The notes below the pieces were generated by a model. That model was not told the DNA's origin. It was given only the letters and a program-made list of their open reading frames with translations, and made no database searches. A program made the position numbers and the translations under genes. This document shows, in pieces, positions 25,254 through 34,500 of a stretch of DNA of 64,000 bases. Positions within the stretch are counted from its first letter, which is position 1. The number at the start of each line of letters is the position of its first letter. Location: NCBI RefSeq assembly GCF_001942495.1, contig NZ_MKZS01000001.1, forward strand, positions 4,454,457-4,518,456. The letters run 5' to 3'. The DNA is from Moorena bouillonii PNG (GTDB lineage: Bacteria; Cyanobacteriota; Cyanobacteriia; Cyanobacteriales; Coleofasciculaceae).

Positions 25254-25897
25254 TTTAGAATCCGTAGATTGACCAATAATAGACCGATTTTTTGACTAAA
25301 AATTGCTTGTGGAGGCAATTGTTAACCCATCCCACTTTCCTTAGGTGAAGTCGTTGCTCACAGGCGACTTCACCTAAATTAGTTATTATAATGATTAATT
25401 TTTCGCAATTGTTTCGGTCAAATTAACCCCTTTAAGTCACCATGGGCTATTTCAAACTTTAGTAAGTTAACGATAAAAGTCGATAGGGGGATAGGGAAAT
25501 AAACTAAAATTTACCGAAGAATGCCCAAATAAGGTCATTAAAATCTGACGAATTAGCCGCCTTCAATCAACTTTTATCACTAACAATTTGTTAACGGCCT
25601 TCGAGGAAGGTTAGATAAATTTCCCCAAAATCCCGAGTATTCGTCCAAAATTCACCCCATCTCCCCATCTCCCCATCACCCCCTCACAGGGGTAGGTTTT
25701 TTACATTAGGGTCAAACCCACCCGCAACCGCCTACCGGTCGGGGGCTGATCAGAGGTAGAGGAAAAGGAAAACAACTTAGGTGCGCTTTCCGTATCTAAT
25801 TATTAAATTCGCCACGGGTCGCACCTGAATAAGCGATGCAGCGCCTTCTTATCCCCCACACCCCACACCCCACACCCCACACCCCACACCCCACACC
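25254..25897. other. Intergenic: hairpin, heptamers and another R2 unit
   Basis: Besides the murI hairpin it carries ATCTCCCC repeats (about 25660-25680), an R2 unit in reverse orientation (25780-25825) and a CACACCC tract (25855-25898). No gene was seen. Confidence 0.55.
25341..25377 (+). terminator. Hairpin downstream of murI
   Basis: TTAGGTGAAGTCG pairs perfectly with CGACTTCACCTAA across an 11-nt loop. There is no long T-run, so its role as a terminator is likely but not certain. Confidence 0.55.
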
Positions 25898-27052
25898 TCA
25901 CGTCTTTGTTAAAAACCTACCCTTATGAGGGTAAGGGGGCTGGGGGGTTAGGTTTGGAGTAGACTTTTGTACATTGGGTGAAAAGTCAGGTCTGTAATTC
26001 CTGCGATATCCGTTGCTACTCTGTTGTGAAGGAACTACCCGCTCATTGAAACCTAGACTCATAAAAAACCGGTTGATTTCGGATAATGAAAGACGATCGG
26101 TTTGATGTTCTCCCCAATAAAACAGTTCTTCCTCATAGTCCTCTCTTTCGGGAATAGTCGTTTTGAATGGTAAAGGTCGAAAGCCGATTTTTTCCATGGC
26201 TTTTTTGGAGCAGATGTTATGTTTATAGGCTTTGGCGTAACAACAGCGCAAACCCAAATAACGGCTAGCCCAATCAAGCAGAATCCTTACCGCTTGAGAC
26301 CCATAACCATTTCCTTGAAAATCTGTACCTAACCAGTAGTAAAAAAAGCCAATCCGTTGAGATATTTCCAGACCTACAGAACCGATAAACCCCCAATATT
26401 TATGGTTGACAGCAAACTGATATTTTGTTGATTTGGTCTGGTTTGTCTTTAGCCATTCCTGCCAGTCTTCTTCGTCAAAGTCCGGTAGGTTACACAATTC
26501 CGCAATATTGGGGTCGGCGTATTGCCATAAGAAATCCTCTTCGTGGTAAGTTTGTAAGGGAGTAAGTATTAATGTGTCAGAGCGGAGTGCTTCAACTCCT
26601 TTGGGTAAGCTGTTAGCTAATTGCTGCTGTTGTCGGTACTCATCGAGTAATGGCTGGCGATCGCCACTCTGGATTGCCCGTTGCAAGGTTTGTTCTGCTG
26701 CTTCAAACATGCCTAGCTGTTGATAGGCTCTGCTGAGCAAGCGTAGGTTGTCTATGGCGTGAGGTGGTAGGTTATTGCTGGACATTGTTTTATCCAGACG
26801 ATTTTGGTATTCCTCGCAGCAATAAATTATTAATGGCCAGTCCTTTAGGTGTTTGCAGGCTTTGATTAATTGTAGGATAGTCGTTGTTGGTAGATTTGCG
26901 ATGACTGGTTTGTTGTCTGCTAGGTTGTGGTTTGGGAAGAATTTATCCCGTATAAAAGTAATGTAATCATGTCTTTCGTGGGGATTAATATCTTTTTGGT
27001 ATAGGGTTTTGATTTTGTCCCGCCAGTTGATTTTGGTGGTGTGATTAGTCAT
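25898..27052 (-). CDS. GNAT-family N-acetyltransferase with helical N-terminal domain
   Basis: The 384-residue protein has a helical, TPR-like N-terminal half (about 1-150, for example NLRLLSRAYQQLGMFEAAEQ). A RimJ/RimL-type GNAT domain spans about 155-320, including YYWLGTDFQGNGYGSQAVRI, the acetyl-CoA loop, and NICSKKAMEKIGF, the usual helix before the final strand. The family acetylates protein N-termini or small amines; the substrate here is unknown. The last residues (LTPQPPYPHKGRFLTK) derive from a repeat also found at about 49620, so the original end was probably lost. It lies downstream of the toxin-like cluster on the same strand; an immunity or modification role is conceivable but unproven. 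Confidence 0.75.
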   Translation of the reverse strand: MTNHTTKINWRDKIKTLYQKDINPHERHDYITFIRDKFFPNHNLADNKPVIANLPTTTILQLIKACKHLKDWPLIIYCCEEYQNRLDKTMSSNNLPPHAIDNLRLLSRAYQQLGMFEAAEQTLQRAIQSGDRQPLLDEYRQQQQLANSLPKGVEALRSDTLILTPLQTYHEEDFLWQYADPNIAELCNLPDFDEEDWQEWLKTNQTKSTKYQFAVNHKYWGFIGSVGLEISQRIGFFYYWLGTDFQGNGYGSQAVRILLDWASRYLGLRCCYAKAYKHNICSKKAMEKIGFRPLPFKTTIPEREDYEEELFYWGEHQTDRLSLSEINRFFMSLGFNERVVPSQQSSNGYRRNYRPDFSPNVQKSTPNLTPQPPYPHKGRFLTKT

Positions 27053-27375
27053 AATGCTTTATAATTCAAGCGAGCAAGATGCTTGCACTACAAAACCTCC
27101 AAGTTTTTGGATTATATAATTTAGCTGCACATCAGCTTAATAAATGCTTTATTGCTGGTTTATTTGTACTTTTGTTACTTATAAGCAATATTTTCTCCCG
27201 CTACCCCTGCACTCCCTCCTCCCCCAATACGGTTCGGATAAGCCCGATTACTGGTTTTTTTCTCCCCCTGCTCCCCCTGCTCCCCCTGCTCCCCCTGCCT
27301 GTCTCAACAGATCAATTTCTTAACCGAACGGTTATAAGTTTAGTGTGTTACGCGGTTGCGAATGCACCAAACAAA
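27053..27375. other. Intergenic with CTCCCCCTG heptamer-like tract
   Basis: AT-rich DNA with CCCCCTGCT repeats at about 27262-27300. No gene was seen. Confidence 0.5.
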
Positions 27376-28539
27376 CTAAACATCGGCATTGTCAATTGGT
27401 TTATATGTGTTGCTTTCTTTATCAAACACTTCTATGTATTTTGTCGCGATGCCTGTAAGAAACACCACCTCGTCCCTTCCAGCAATTGCAATAATAGAAG
27501 ACTCTTCTAATGTATCTGCGTCATGGACTAATATGGGTTGTCTTGGAGCTAATATCTTTTCTGCAGATGCATTACCCTTGCCGGACTCCACTAATTTGCG
27601 CTCAGGGAGGTTTAACGGGATTTTGATCCGATACTCATTTCCCCCTTTTTGGGATTCGGATTCTCCAGTGGCGACAAAATTGGTTTGGTCACTCTCAGCG
27701 CTAGTTTGTGCTTTCCATTCCTGTAGAAAATTTTTTTTCTGGTTATCATTCCACTTAATCCACACATTGCTGGCCCAAGATTTAGCATGTTCTATCGACA
27801 TGCTTCCTCCCCATCCATGAAAACCGGAATCCTGCATTACTTGTTCAGCGTTTCGTTTGTCAGCGCGATAAACTGTCGTCGTATATTTGGCATCCTCGAT
27901 GTCGGGTGATTTGTCAGCATTATCCTTTTTTACTTTTTCCTTCGCTTTTTTTGCCTTATTTCGGCCTGTCTTTCTGTATGCGGCTTCGATAATTTGCGGA
28001 ACTGAGTTGAATGTTAAGTTTGGGTTTGTATACTTACCGTTATCCCATGCTTTCCTAACAGCTTTCTTTACATCTTCTGTGGTGTAAGAGTTGAGGAGTG
28101 TGTCTAACAAGTCTTTCGTAAAAAAGCCTACCGAACTTTTTACATCAAATTTTAACGGGTCGTCGGCAATTGTTGCTTGTTGTTGTGACTGTTGTTGACC
28201 AGTGGCTTGTGTTGTTGAAGGGGGTGCTTTTGTCTTCTCTTTATCCTCATCTTCTATGCTCTTAGGAGGAACTGATGTCAGAGTATTTTCCTGTTTGTCA
28301 TTAGTTACATTACTGTCAGCCTGCTTCTTGAACTGTAGTCGTTGGTTTATTTCATCTTTTCGCTTTTGCTTCTTGGTTTTGCCTGGCAATAATTGCGAAT
28401 TTTCATTAGTTGATTGTGCTGTTGTTTGATCAGTTCTTTTAGGAGGCCATTTCTTCACGCGGTCTTTGACTGATAACTGTGATAAATTATCAATAGATCC
28501 ACTGTTTTGTGTTTTATTTTTTCTGTTACGTGACGACAT
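27376..28539 (-). CDS. Putative ADP-ribosyltransferase toxin (pertussis/cholera toxin class)
   Basis: The 387-residue protein has a basic, Gln/Thr/Lys-rich disordered N-terminus (about 1-125), a helical middle (about 126-210) and a C-terminal domain (about 215-387) with R-S-E class ADP-ribosyltransferase marks. These are TTVYRADKRNAEQVMQDSGF followed by HGWGG, then FVATGES in place of the STS strand, EYRIKIPL, and GRDEVVFLTGIATKYIEVF with a likely catalytic Glu (about 357). The order and spacing follow pertussis toxin S1 (VYRYDSR...GFTAWG...STS...QSEYLAHRRIP). There is no signal peptide. It is the last gene of the cluster with the giant Tc-A-like protein and may be its cargo. Domain call is good, substrate unknown. 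Confidence 0.68.
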   Translation of the reverse strand: MSSRNRKNKTQNSGSIDNLSQLSVKDRVKKWPPKRTDQTTAQSTNENSQLLPGKTKKQKRKDEINQRLQFKKQADSNVTNDKQENTLTSVPPKSIEDEDKEKTKAPPSTTQATGQQQSQQQATIADDPLKFDVKSSVGFFTKDLLDTLLNSYTTEDVKKAVRKAWDNGKYTNPNLTFNSVPQIIEAAYRKTGRNKAKKAKEKVKKDNADKSPDIEDAKYTTTVYRADKRNAEQVMQDSGFHGWGGSMSIEHAKSWASNVWIKWNDNQKKNFLQEWKAQTSAESDQTNFVATGESESQKGGNEYRIKIPLNLPERKLVESGKGNASAEKILAPRQPILVHDADTLEESSIIAIAGRDEVVFLTGIATKYIEVFDKESNTYKPIDNADV

Positions 28540-28904
28540 TATTCCGATTTATCCTTATGATGTATGTTTGTCTGTTTTATCCCAGAGGTACTAACTAAGC
28601 ACTGTCCCCACAAAAATAGGTACAAGCCATCCTTTGGCTTTGGTCAATGATCCAGACATGACGAATCTTTTGTGGTACCACTATGCTTTTTTTTTATATT
28701 AGAAAACTTTGTATTAGAAGACATTTTGGACTCCAATGGTTTTGTAGAAGATTATACATAACATTTGTGAGAAGGTTGATTTATGTTTTGTTAATAAATA
28801 CGCTTAAGTTTTGATTTAAAAACTTACCTCTAACGTCTCGCTTTGTTTTTTGAGTATCCTGCTTTGATTTCGATGGCGAGAATAAATCGTTTCCTTAGCT
28901 TCAC
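28540..28904. other. Intergenic within the toxin-like cluster
   Basis: 365 bp of AT-rich DNA between the repeat-protein gene and the ADP-ribosyltransferase gene. AAGGA lies upstream of the latter's ATG (minus strand). No gene or clear terminator was recognised. Confidence 0.45.
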
Positions 28905-31112
28905 TCACTTGCTTGGTAGGGAGAGTGCGACGGGTCGCGCCACCAGCCTTGCTGCCCGCTGAGCGCGGCGCTGGGCAATATTGGCGGAGTCATCCCTGAG
29001 GGCAGTCCGGCGACGTTTGTCTTCATATTCATCGACCACATTATCAAGAATGAATAACCCCTGAGCCTTCTCCTGGGAAGTCGCCTTACTTTTTCGCGGT
29101 AGATAGGTCGTATTACCGTCCTTATCCTTTACCGCAAAAATTTTGCGATTGTTATCAGTATCAAACTTTGGTGCAGCATTGGTCATAGCATTACCAGGAC
29201 CAAGGGGAGCATTTTGACTAATCGCCTCATCCTCCACATATTCTCCTTCCAAAAGCTCCTTAGCCGTGGCTTGACTCTTTTTCGGCAAATACACCGTACT
29301 ACCATCATCTGCTTTCACCGCAAACAGATCCCGCTGATTGCCAAAGTCATATCTTGGCAGCTTGTTCAACACCTCATCCACAATGGAATCTTGCTCGGGG
29401 ATATATTTCCCCGCAAGCAATTCCCCATCTGTGGCTTCACTTTGGCGGGGTAGATATTCCGTCTTCTTGTTCCCAAACCAGTTTGTGGTCGTCGTGGCAA
29501 ACAAAGTCCGTCCCGTGTTGGTATCTTTGACAGTCGGGCGGTTAAAATTCCCTGCCTCTTCGATTTGATTCACCGGTTCTTTGGCTGCAAATCCCTCAAG
29601 ATACCGACCTTCAGCCAGTTCCTGTGGGGTAGCCTCATTCTTTTTGGGAAAGTATTCAACTGTGCCATCCGCCGCTTTTGTGGCAAAAAGTTTGCGTCCG
29701 CTATTATCCGGGTCAGTTTTGGGTGGTTGGTATAATTCCTCCCCCGCGATTGAGGCTTTTTCCGGGATATATTTCCCGGCATTTAATTCCTCAATCGTGG
29801 CTTCACTTTGGCGGGGGAGATATTCGATATTTTTTTCATTACCGTCACTGTCCAAAACCGCCGTGGCATATAACTTCCGACCAGTTCTAGCCTCCGTAGA
29901 AGTCGGACGGTTATTACCCAATTCCGACGGGTTTTTGACCTTATTCACCGGTTCTTTGGCTGCAAAGCCTTCAAGATAGCGACCTTCCGCCAATTCCATA
30001 GCCGTGGCTTGATTTTTTCTGGGGAAGTATTGGACACTACCATCCGCCCCTTTTGTAGCAAACAATTTGCGTCCGCCATTTTCGGGGTCAGTTTTGGGTG
30101 GTTGCTCCAACTCTTCCCCAGCGATGGAATCTTTTTCGGGAATATATTTCCCGGCATTTAATTCGTCAACCGTAGCTTCGCTTTGTCGGGGGAGATATTC
30201 AGTCTTCTTTGTCCCAAGCAAACCAGTGGTTTCAGTAGCGAACAAAGTCCGACCAGTGTTGACATCCCTCACAGTGGGACGTTTATCCCCAAGTACAGAT
30301 GAATCTAATATCTGATTTACCGGGTCTTTGGCTGCAAAACCCTCAAGATATCGACCTTCCGCCAATTCCTTGGCAGTAGCTTGATTTTTTTTGGGAAAGT
30401 ATTGAACACTCCCATCTGCAGCCAAAGTAGCAAACAATTTGCGATCGCTATTATCTGAGTCAATCTTGGGTGGTTGGTTCAACTCTTCCCCCGTGATGGG
30501 AGATTTCTCAGGAATATATTTCCCGGAACTCAATTCCAAAGCTGTGGCTTCACTTTGTCGGGGGAGATATTCGATTTTTTCCTTACCTTTACTGTTCGTA
30601 GTAGTGGTGGCGAATAAAGTCCGACCAGTATTAACATCCTTGACGGTAGGACGCTTAAACTTCGAGCCATCTGAGATGGTATTCACAGGTTGTTTTCGCA
30701 CCGCTGCGTCTTCTACAAATGCACCCGAATTGATTTCGGAATCACTCGCTTGACTCCGGACAGGTAGGTATTGGGTAACTCCTCCCTTGGTTACAGGATA
30801 GATCATCCGACCTTTACCAATGTCGTATGTGGGCTTTGGTTCTTTTTTTTGTTTAGCTTTACTAACATCCCCACTGGCATCTTGCAGCCTTAAACTAGGT
30901 GGTTTGCTTACTGTAAGGGACTCAGAATCGCTATTCAGTATAGTATTTGCCCGTTTTTGACGCGCCTCACCTGCACCAGATGAGCGATCGCCCCTACTAA
31001 TCGGTGGTGATAAACCCCTATTCTGTCGGTTATTTGTAGCACCACCGCTACGCTTGAGGGCATCTTGCTTGCGGCGGAACATTTTTTTCTTTTGCCTTAG
31101 GCTCATGGCCAT
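28905..31112 (-). CDS. Protein with ten internal repeats, unknown family
   Basis: 735 residues from the ATG at 31112, chosen because AAGGAGG lies 7 nt upstream; an upstream ATG has no such site. The basic N-terminus (MAMSLRQKKKMFRRKQDALK, to about 110) is followed by ten units of about 55-65 residues. Each has an R-x-L-F-A-T strand, then Y-x-P-(R/K)-x-x-x-A-T, then a helix E-L-x-x-G-(K/R)-Y. In the middle units two versions alternate: one ends YIPEKxSIxGEEL, the other YLEGFAAKEPVN. This gives a supra-repeat of about 120 residues. The C-terminus is an Arg/Ala-rich helix. I know no family. Placed between the Tc-A-like gene and the ADP-ribosyltransferase, it may be a scaffold or adaptor (inference). 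Confidence 0.7.
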   Translation of the reverse strand: MAMSLRQKKKMFRRKQDALKRSGGATNNRQNRGLSPPISRGDRSSGAGEARQKRANTILNSDSESLTVSKPPSLRLQDASGDVSKAKQKKEPKPTYDIGKGRMIYPVTKGGVTQYLPVRSQASDSEINSGAFVEDAAVRKQPVNTISDGSKFKRPTVKDVNTGRTLFATTTTNSKGKEKIEYLPRQSEATALELSSGKYIPEKSPITGEELNQPPKIDSDNSDRKLFATLAADGSVQYFPKKNQATAKELAEGRYLEGFAAKDPVNQILDSSVLGDKRPTVRDVNTGRTLFATETTGLLGTKKTEYLPRQSEATVDELNAGKYIPEKDSIAGEELEQPPKTDPENGGRKLFATKGADGSVQYFPRKNQATAMELAEGRYLEGFAAKEPVNKVKNPSELGNNRPTSTEARTGRKLYATAVLDSDGNEKNIEYLPRQSEATIEELNAGKYIPEKASIAGEELYQPPKTDPDNSGRKLFATKAADGTVEYFPKKNEATPQELAEGRYLEGFAAKEPVNQIEEAGNFNRPTVKDTNTGRTLFATTTTNWFGNKKTEYLPRQSEATDGELLAGKYIPEQDSIVDEVLNKLPRYDFGNQRDLFAVKADDGSTVYLPKKSQATAKELLEGEYVEDEAISQNAPLGPGNAMTNAAPKFDTDNNRKIFAVKDKDGNTTYLPRKSKATSQEKAQGLFILDNVVDEYEDKRRRTALRDDSANIAQRRAQRAARLVARPVALSLPSK

Positions 31113-31593
31113 GATATCACCTCCTTGATAAGTAATAAGTAATAAGTAATATAGCAATTCTACCACTTGTGAGGTACAAATTTATGGGTTTTAGGGAGCA
31201 GGGAGCAGGGAGCAGGGAGCAGATAATAAGAAAGAGGAAAGAGGGAAGAGGCAAAAAATAATGTGTACCTCATTAAGCTATAAACCGCTATAAGTAATGG
31301 GTAACAAGTAACGAGTAATAAGTAACAAGTTATGGGAAGTAGGACTTTTTGTCTCACAATCAAGCTGTATAACTTATTAAGTTGTAATTTGGCTGTGAAA
31401 TTATCACCAAAACTTGTTATGTTCTCCTTGTAACTAGTAACTAGTAATTTGTTACTTATTACTTTAGGATTTACGCAATTTTCACAAGACCTTGGTTGGT
31501 GCCTGACACGAAAACCGGTATTGATCGTTTACAATCAAGCATAGTGTCACAGCACCCTACGAGCTTATTACTTATTACTTATTACTTATTACT
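31113..31593. other. Intergenic with inverted heptamer arms
   Basis: AAGTAATAAGTAATA (31121-31150) and its reverse complement TTATTACTTATTACTT (31565-31594) flank about 410 bp. That stretch contains GGGAGCA heptamers (31195-31220), further AGTAACAAGTAA repeats and no gene. Confidence 0.55.
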
Positions 31594-34500
31594 TTAAATC
31601 TTCGCCTTGTAAACCAATACCATCTCCGCATTCTGCAAAGTGCTAGCATCGCCCTTGACAGTAAATTTCCACTCACTGCCCTTTTGACCAACACTGAGAG
31701 TAGTTGGTTGTAGATAGGTGTTATTCGGCACTTGTAAATCGTCATTGATGGTAAAGAACGCCCCACCCTGACCGTTTTTGTATTCATAGCGAATCAACAA
31801 CCCAATAATTTTGCTGCTACTCATATTGGGGAACATATCCTGAGTAAAGGTGATGTTCACTTCATTGGTTTCGCCTTCGGTCAAAGCAGCCCACTCATCG
31901 GTGAAATTATAAGCCAGGTCAAAGAAGCTGGTAGCATTATAGGGCTTGAGCACACCTTTGACTTCGTTAGCAAAGCGGCTACCACCTTGTTTGGCGGTGT
32001 AACGTAGCTTAATTGTGACATCAAGCAAATCCTTTGGATTGTAATCGCCTTTCTTACCATTTAGTTCCAAGTTCCAGTTAGAAACAGCACCAGTACCTTC
32101 AAAAGGTAGATAGCGTTCATCACCAAAGTTTAACTCAAACATACCGCTGTTCTCGGTATACTGGTCCACATGGGACAGAGCCACCTGCTGATTGGCTCGC
32201 CAATCTGCACGCACATTGGCAGTTGCCTCGTTAGCGGGATCCATCAGGTGTTTCACCGCTTTGATATCGGTATCCATAACCAGTTTACTGCTGAGCTGGG
32301 TTAGGGTAGCATTTACCTTCTGACCTTCGCCAACATTAAAAGCCAGAGAAACAGCTTTGATTTGGCGGTTGTAATGACCGGGGAAATCGTAATCAAACAA
32401 CTCCTCACTCAAGCGGAAGGTGCAGGAACCTTTGGTTTTTAGTTGCAACAACGCCAGGGGGTCCATTTCCAACAGTGAAATATTCTTGGTTATTTCCAGA
32501 CGACGACTGTCCATTGAGCCATAAGCTTTTTCCATGCGATCGAGATCCAGTTCCAGTGTGGATCCTGACAGCAGACCTTGATACTGGTTTTCCCAGTACA
32601 TGCCATTGATATAGTTAACTTCACCCGCCTTAATACCTTTTTCAAAAATAAAGGCTTGCTCGGCTTTTTTGGCGTAATCGTGGGCTAATTTAAAAGTCTG
32701 GAAGAATAAACCGGAGATTTTGCTGCTCATCCAGCTATAGAGCTGCATATTGGAAAACTTACTCTTCATGAACTTGGTAATAACTTCGTTATTTTCAATG
32801 TCCTTCTCATGCTGGAGCAATTCGATTTCTGACATTTTGATCCGGTGTTCTTGGGCTGCAATTTGATAGTCGAGCTGGATCGCTTCGCTGGCAGCCATCT
32901 CTTTCTGCAACTCCCACTCTTGCTTAGAACGTTTAAACTGGGCGGCCACCCCGGACATTTCGCCGAACATGCTAAGACCTTCAGCAGTGGTCTGAACCGC
33001 TTCGCCAAATCGAGTCATCATATCGCCGACGTTTTTCCCACCAGCAGTAGCCCCGAAACTAAAGGCACCTAAGGTAATTTGCGGTGCAACGTAGGACAAA
33101 CCACTGGCAATCTGACCCAGGGAGATTACTTGATGCATTATGGCAGCACTCATCATCAGATCGAGTTGGTATTTCTCTTCTCGCAGATACCCATCAGAGA
33201 TTAGGTTTTCGTAGTGATTTATCTGAGCTATGGCACTGTTTTTGGTTTCCTTGAGGTTCGCGAGGGATTCTTTTGCTTCCTTGATTTGTTCTTTTTTCAA
33301 GGAGGTAACTATGTCCAAAATCATCGCGCTCTGTTTGTTTTGCATCAAGCTGAGTTCTTCCGAGTCTTTCTTCTCCAGGACTGAGAGCAGGTTGTCACTG
33401 AAGCTTTTGAGCTTGCTAACCAAATCGCGAGCTTTGGCCATCATTGAACTGAAGCGGTAATCTGGCACACTTGCTGCACCAGCAGCAGCCATTGTGGCAG
33501 CAGTTATACCACCCCCACTGGCAGCCGCATTTACTAGAGCCATGGGATCGATTGGGGGCTGGAACAACGGTAACGGTTGGGCTACACCATCAATATTCAG
33601 GCTGGCACGGATTTTACCAAGTCGGTCTTCCACCCGCGTCCAGTATTCTGTAAACAGTTCATTTTCTTTAATAAAGAAATAGGGATTGGTGACGGTATCG
33701 AACTGAGTGGCCGCAAAACTCAGACTTTGTTCATTTACCATGCCGTCAGTGGTGCTGTTTTCCAGGTCAATTAGAAAATCGTAGGCCTCCGACGGTTCTA
33801 CCTGATTACCATGTTCGTCTGTGTATAAACTGTTATAGCTCTGGGTGGGTTCCAACACCACACGACCCATATTCTCCGGTTTTTCACCCAAAAGGTCGTA
33901 GGCAAGGATGTAAAGCATACGCGCTTCATTAATGCTTTCGCGGGTGTACTGACGGAACAGCATGTCCCCCCAGTCAAGCAAGTTATCGATATAGCGCATG
34001 ACAATGGCTTTGCGATAAGCAAGGGGACGCAGGTCAGCAATGGCATGGGGGTCGAAGGGGTCTTCGAGGTACACAGTAAGCTGAGCGTTGTAGTTACTCA
34101 TTAAGTCGATGCGGAAGTCGAGCTTTTTGAGGATTTCCATCACTTCCTGCATTTCGCTTACCCAAGTATTGAGTAATTCACTATCACTTGTAGATGCAGT
34201 AATATTACCATTACTCAGATATGAACTAAGGTTTGATATTACCGTATTCAATTCTGAGAATTCTTGCCAGCTTTCAATTTCGGCCAAATATTTACCAGAA
34301 CTTTTTTCATATAAGTCTTGGTTCACTAGCCCCAAGAACACTTCTTGAAAAGGTGCTAGTACAGTAGCCATACTTTCCACTACATCACTAGCATTTGATA
34401 CAGTGGACTCTACTTCGCTTGCGCTTACACCGTCTATTTCATTTACGTTTACAGTTCCTTCTTCAGTTCCTTCATTGAACAAAGTTACAAATTCGTCCAT

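Noticed and set aside
27079-27820. Two overlapping plus-strand frames at the end of the ADP-ribosyltransferase gene
   Set aside because: Antisense to the conserved ART domain, rich in Leu/Pro from the CTCCCCCTG tract, no ribosome site.
29581-29979. Plus-strand frames inside the ten-repeat protein gene
   Set aside because: They are antisense to a gene with a strong ribosome site, repeat the same periodicity and lack any known motif.
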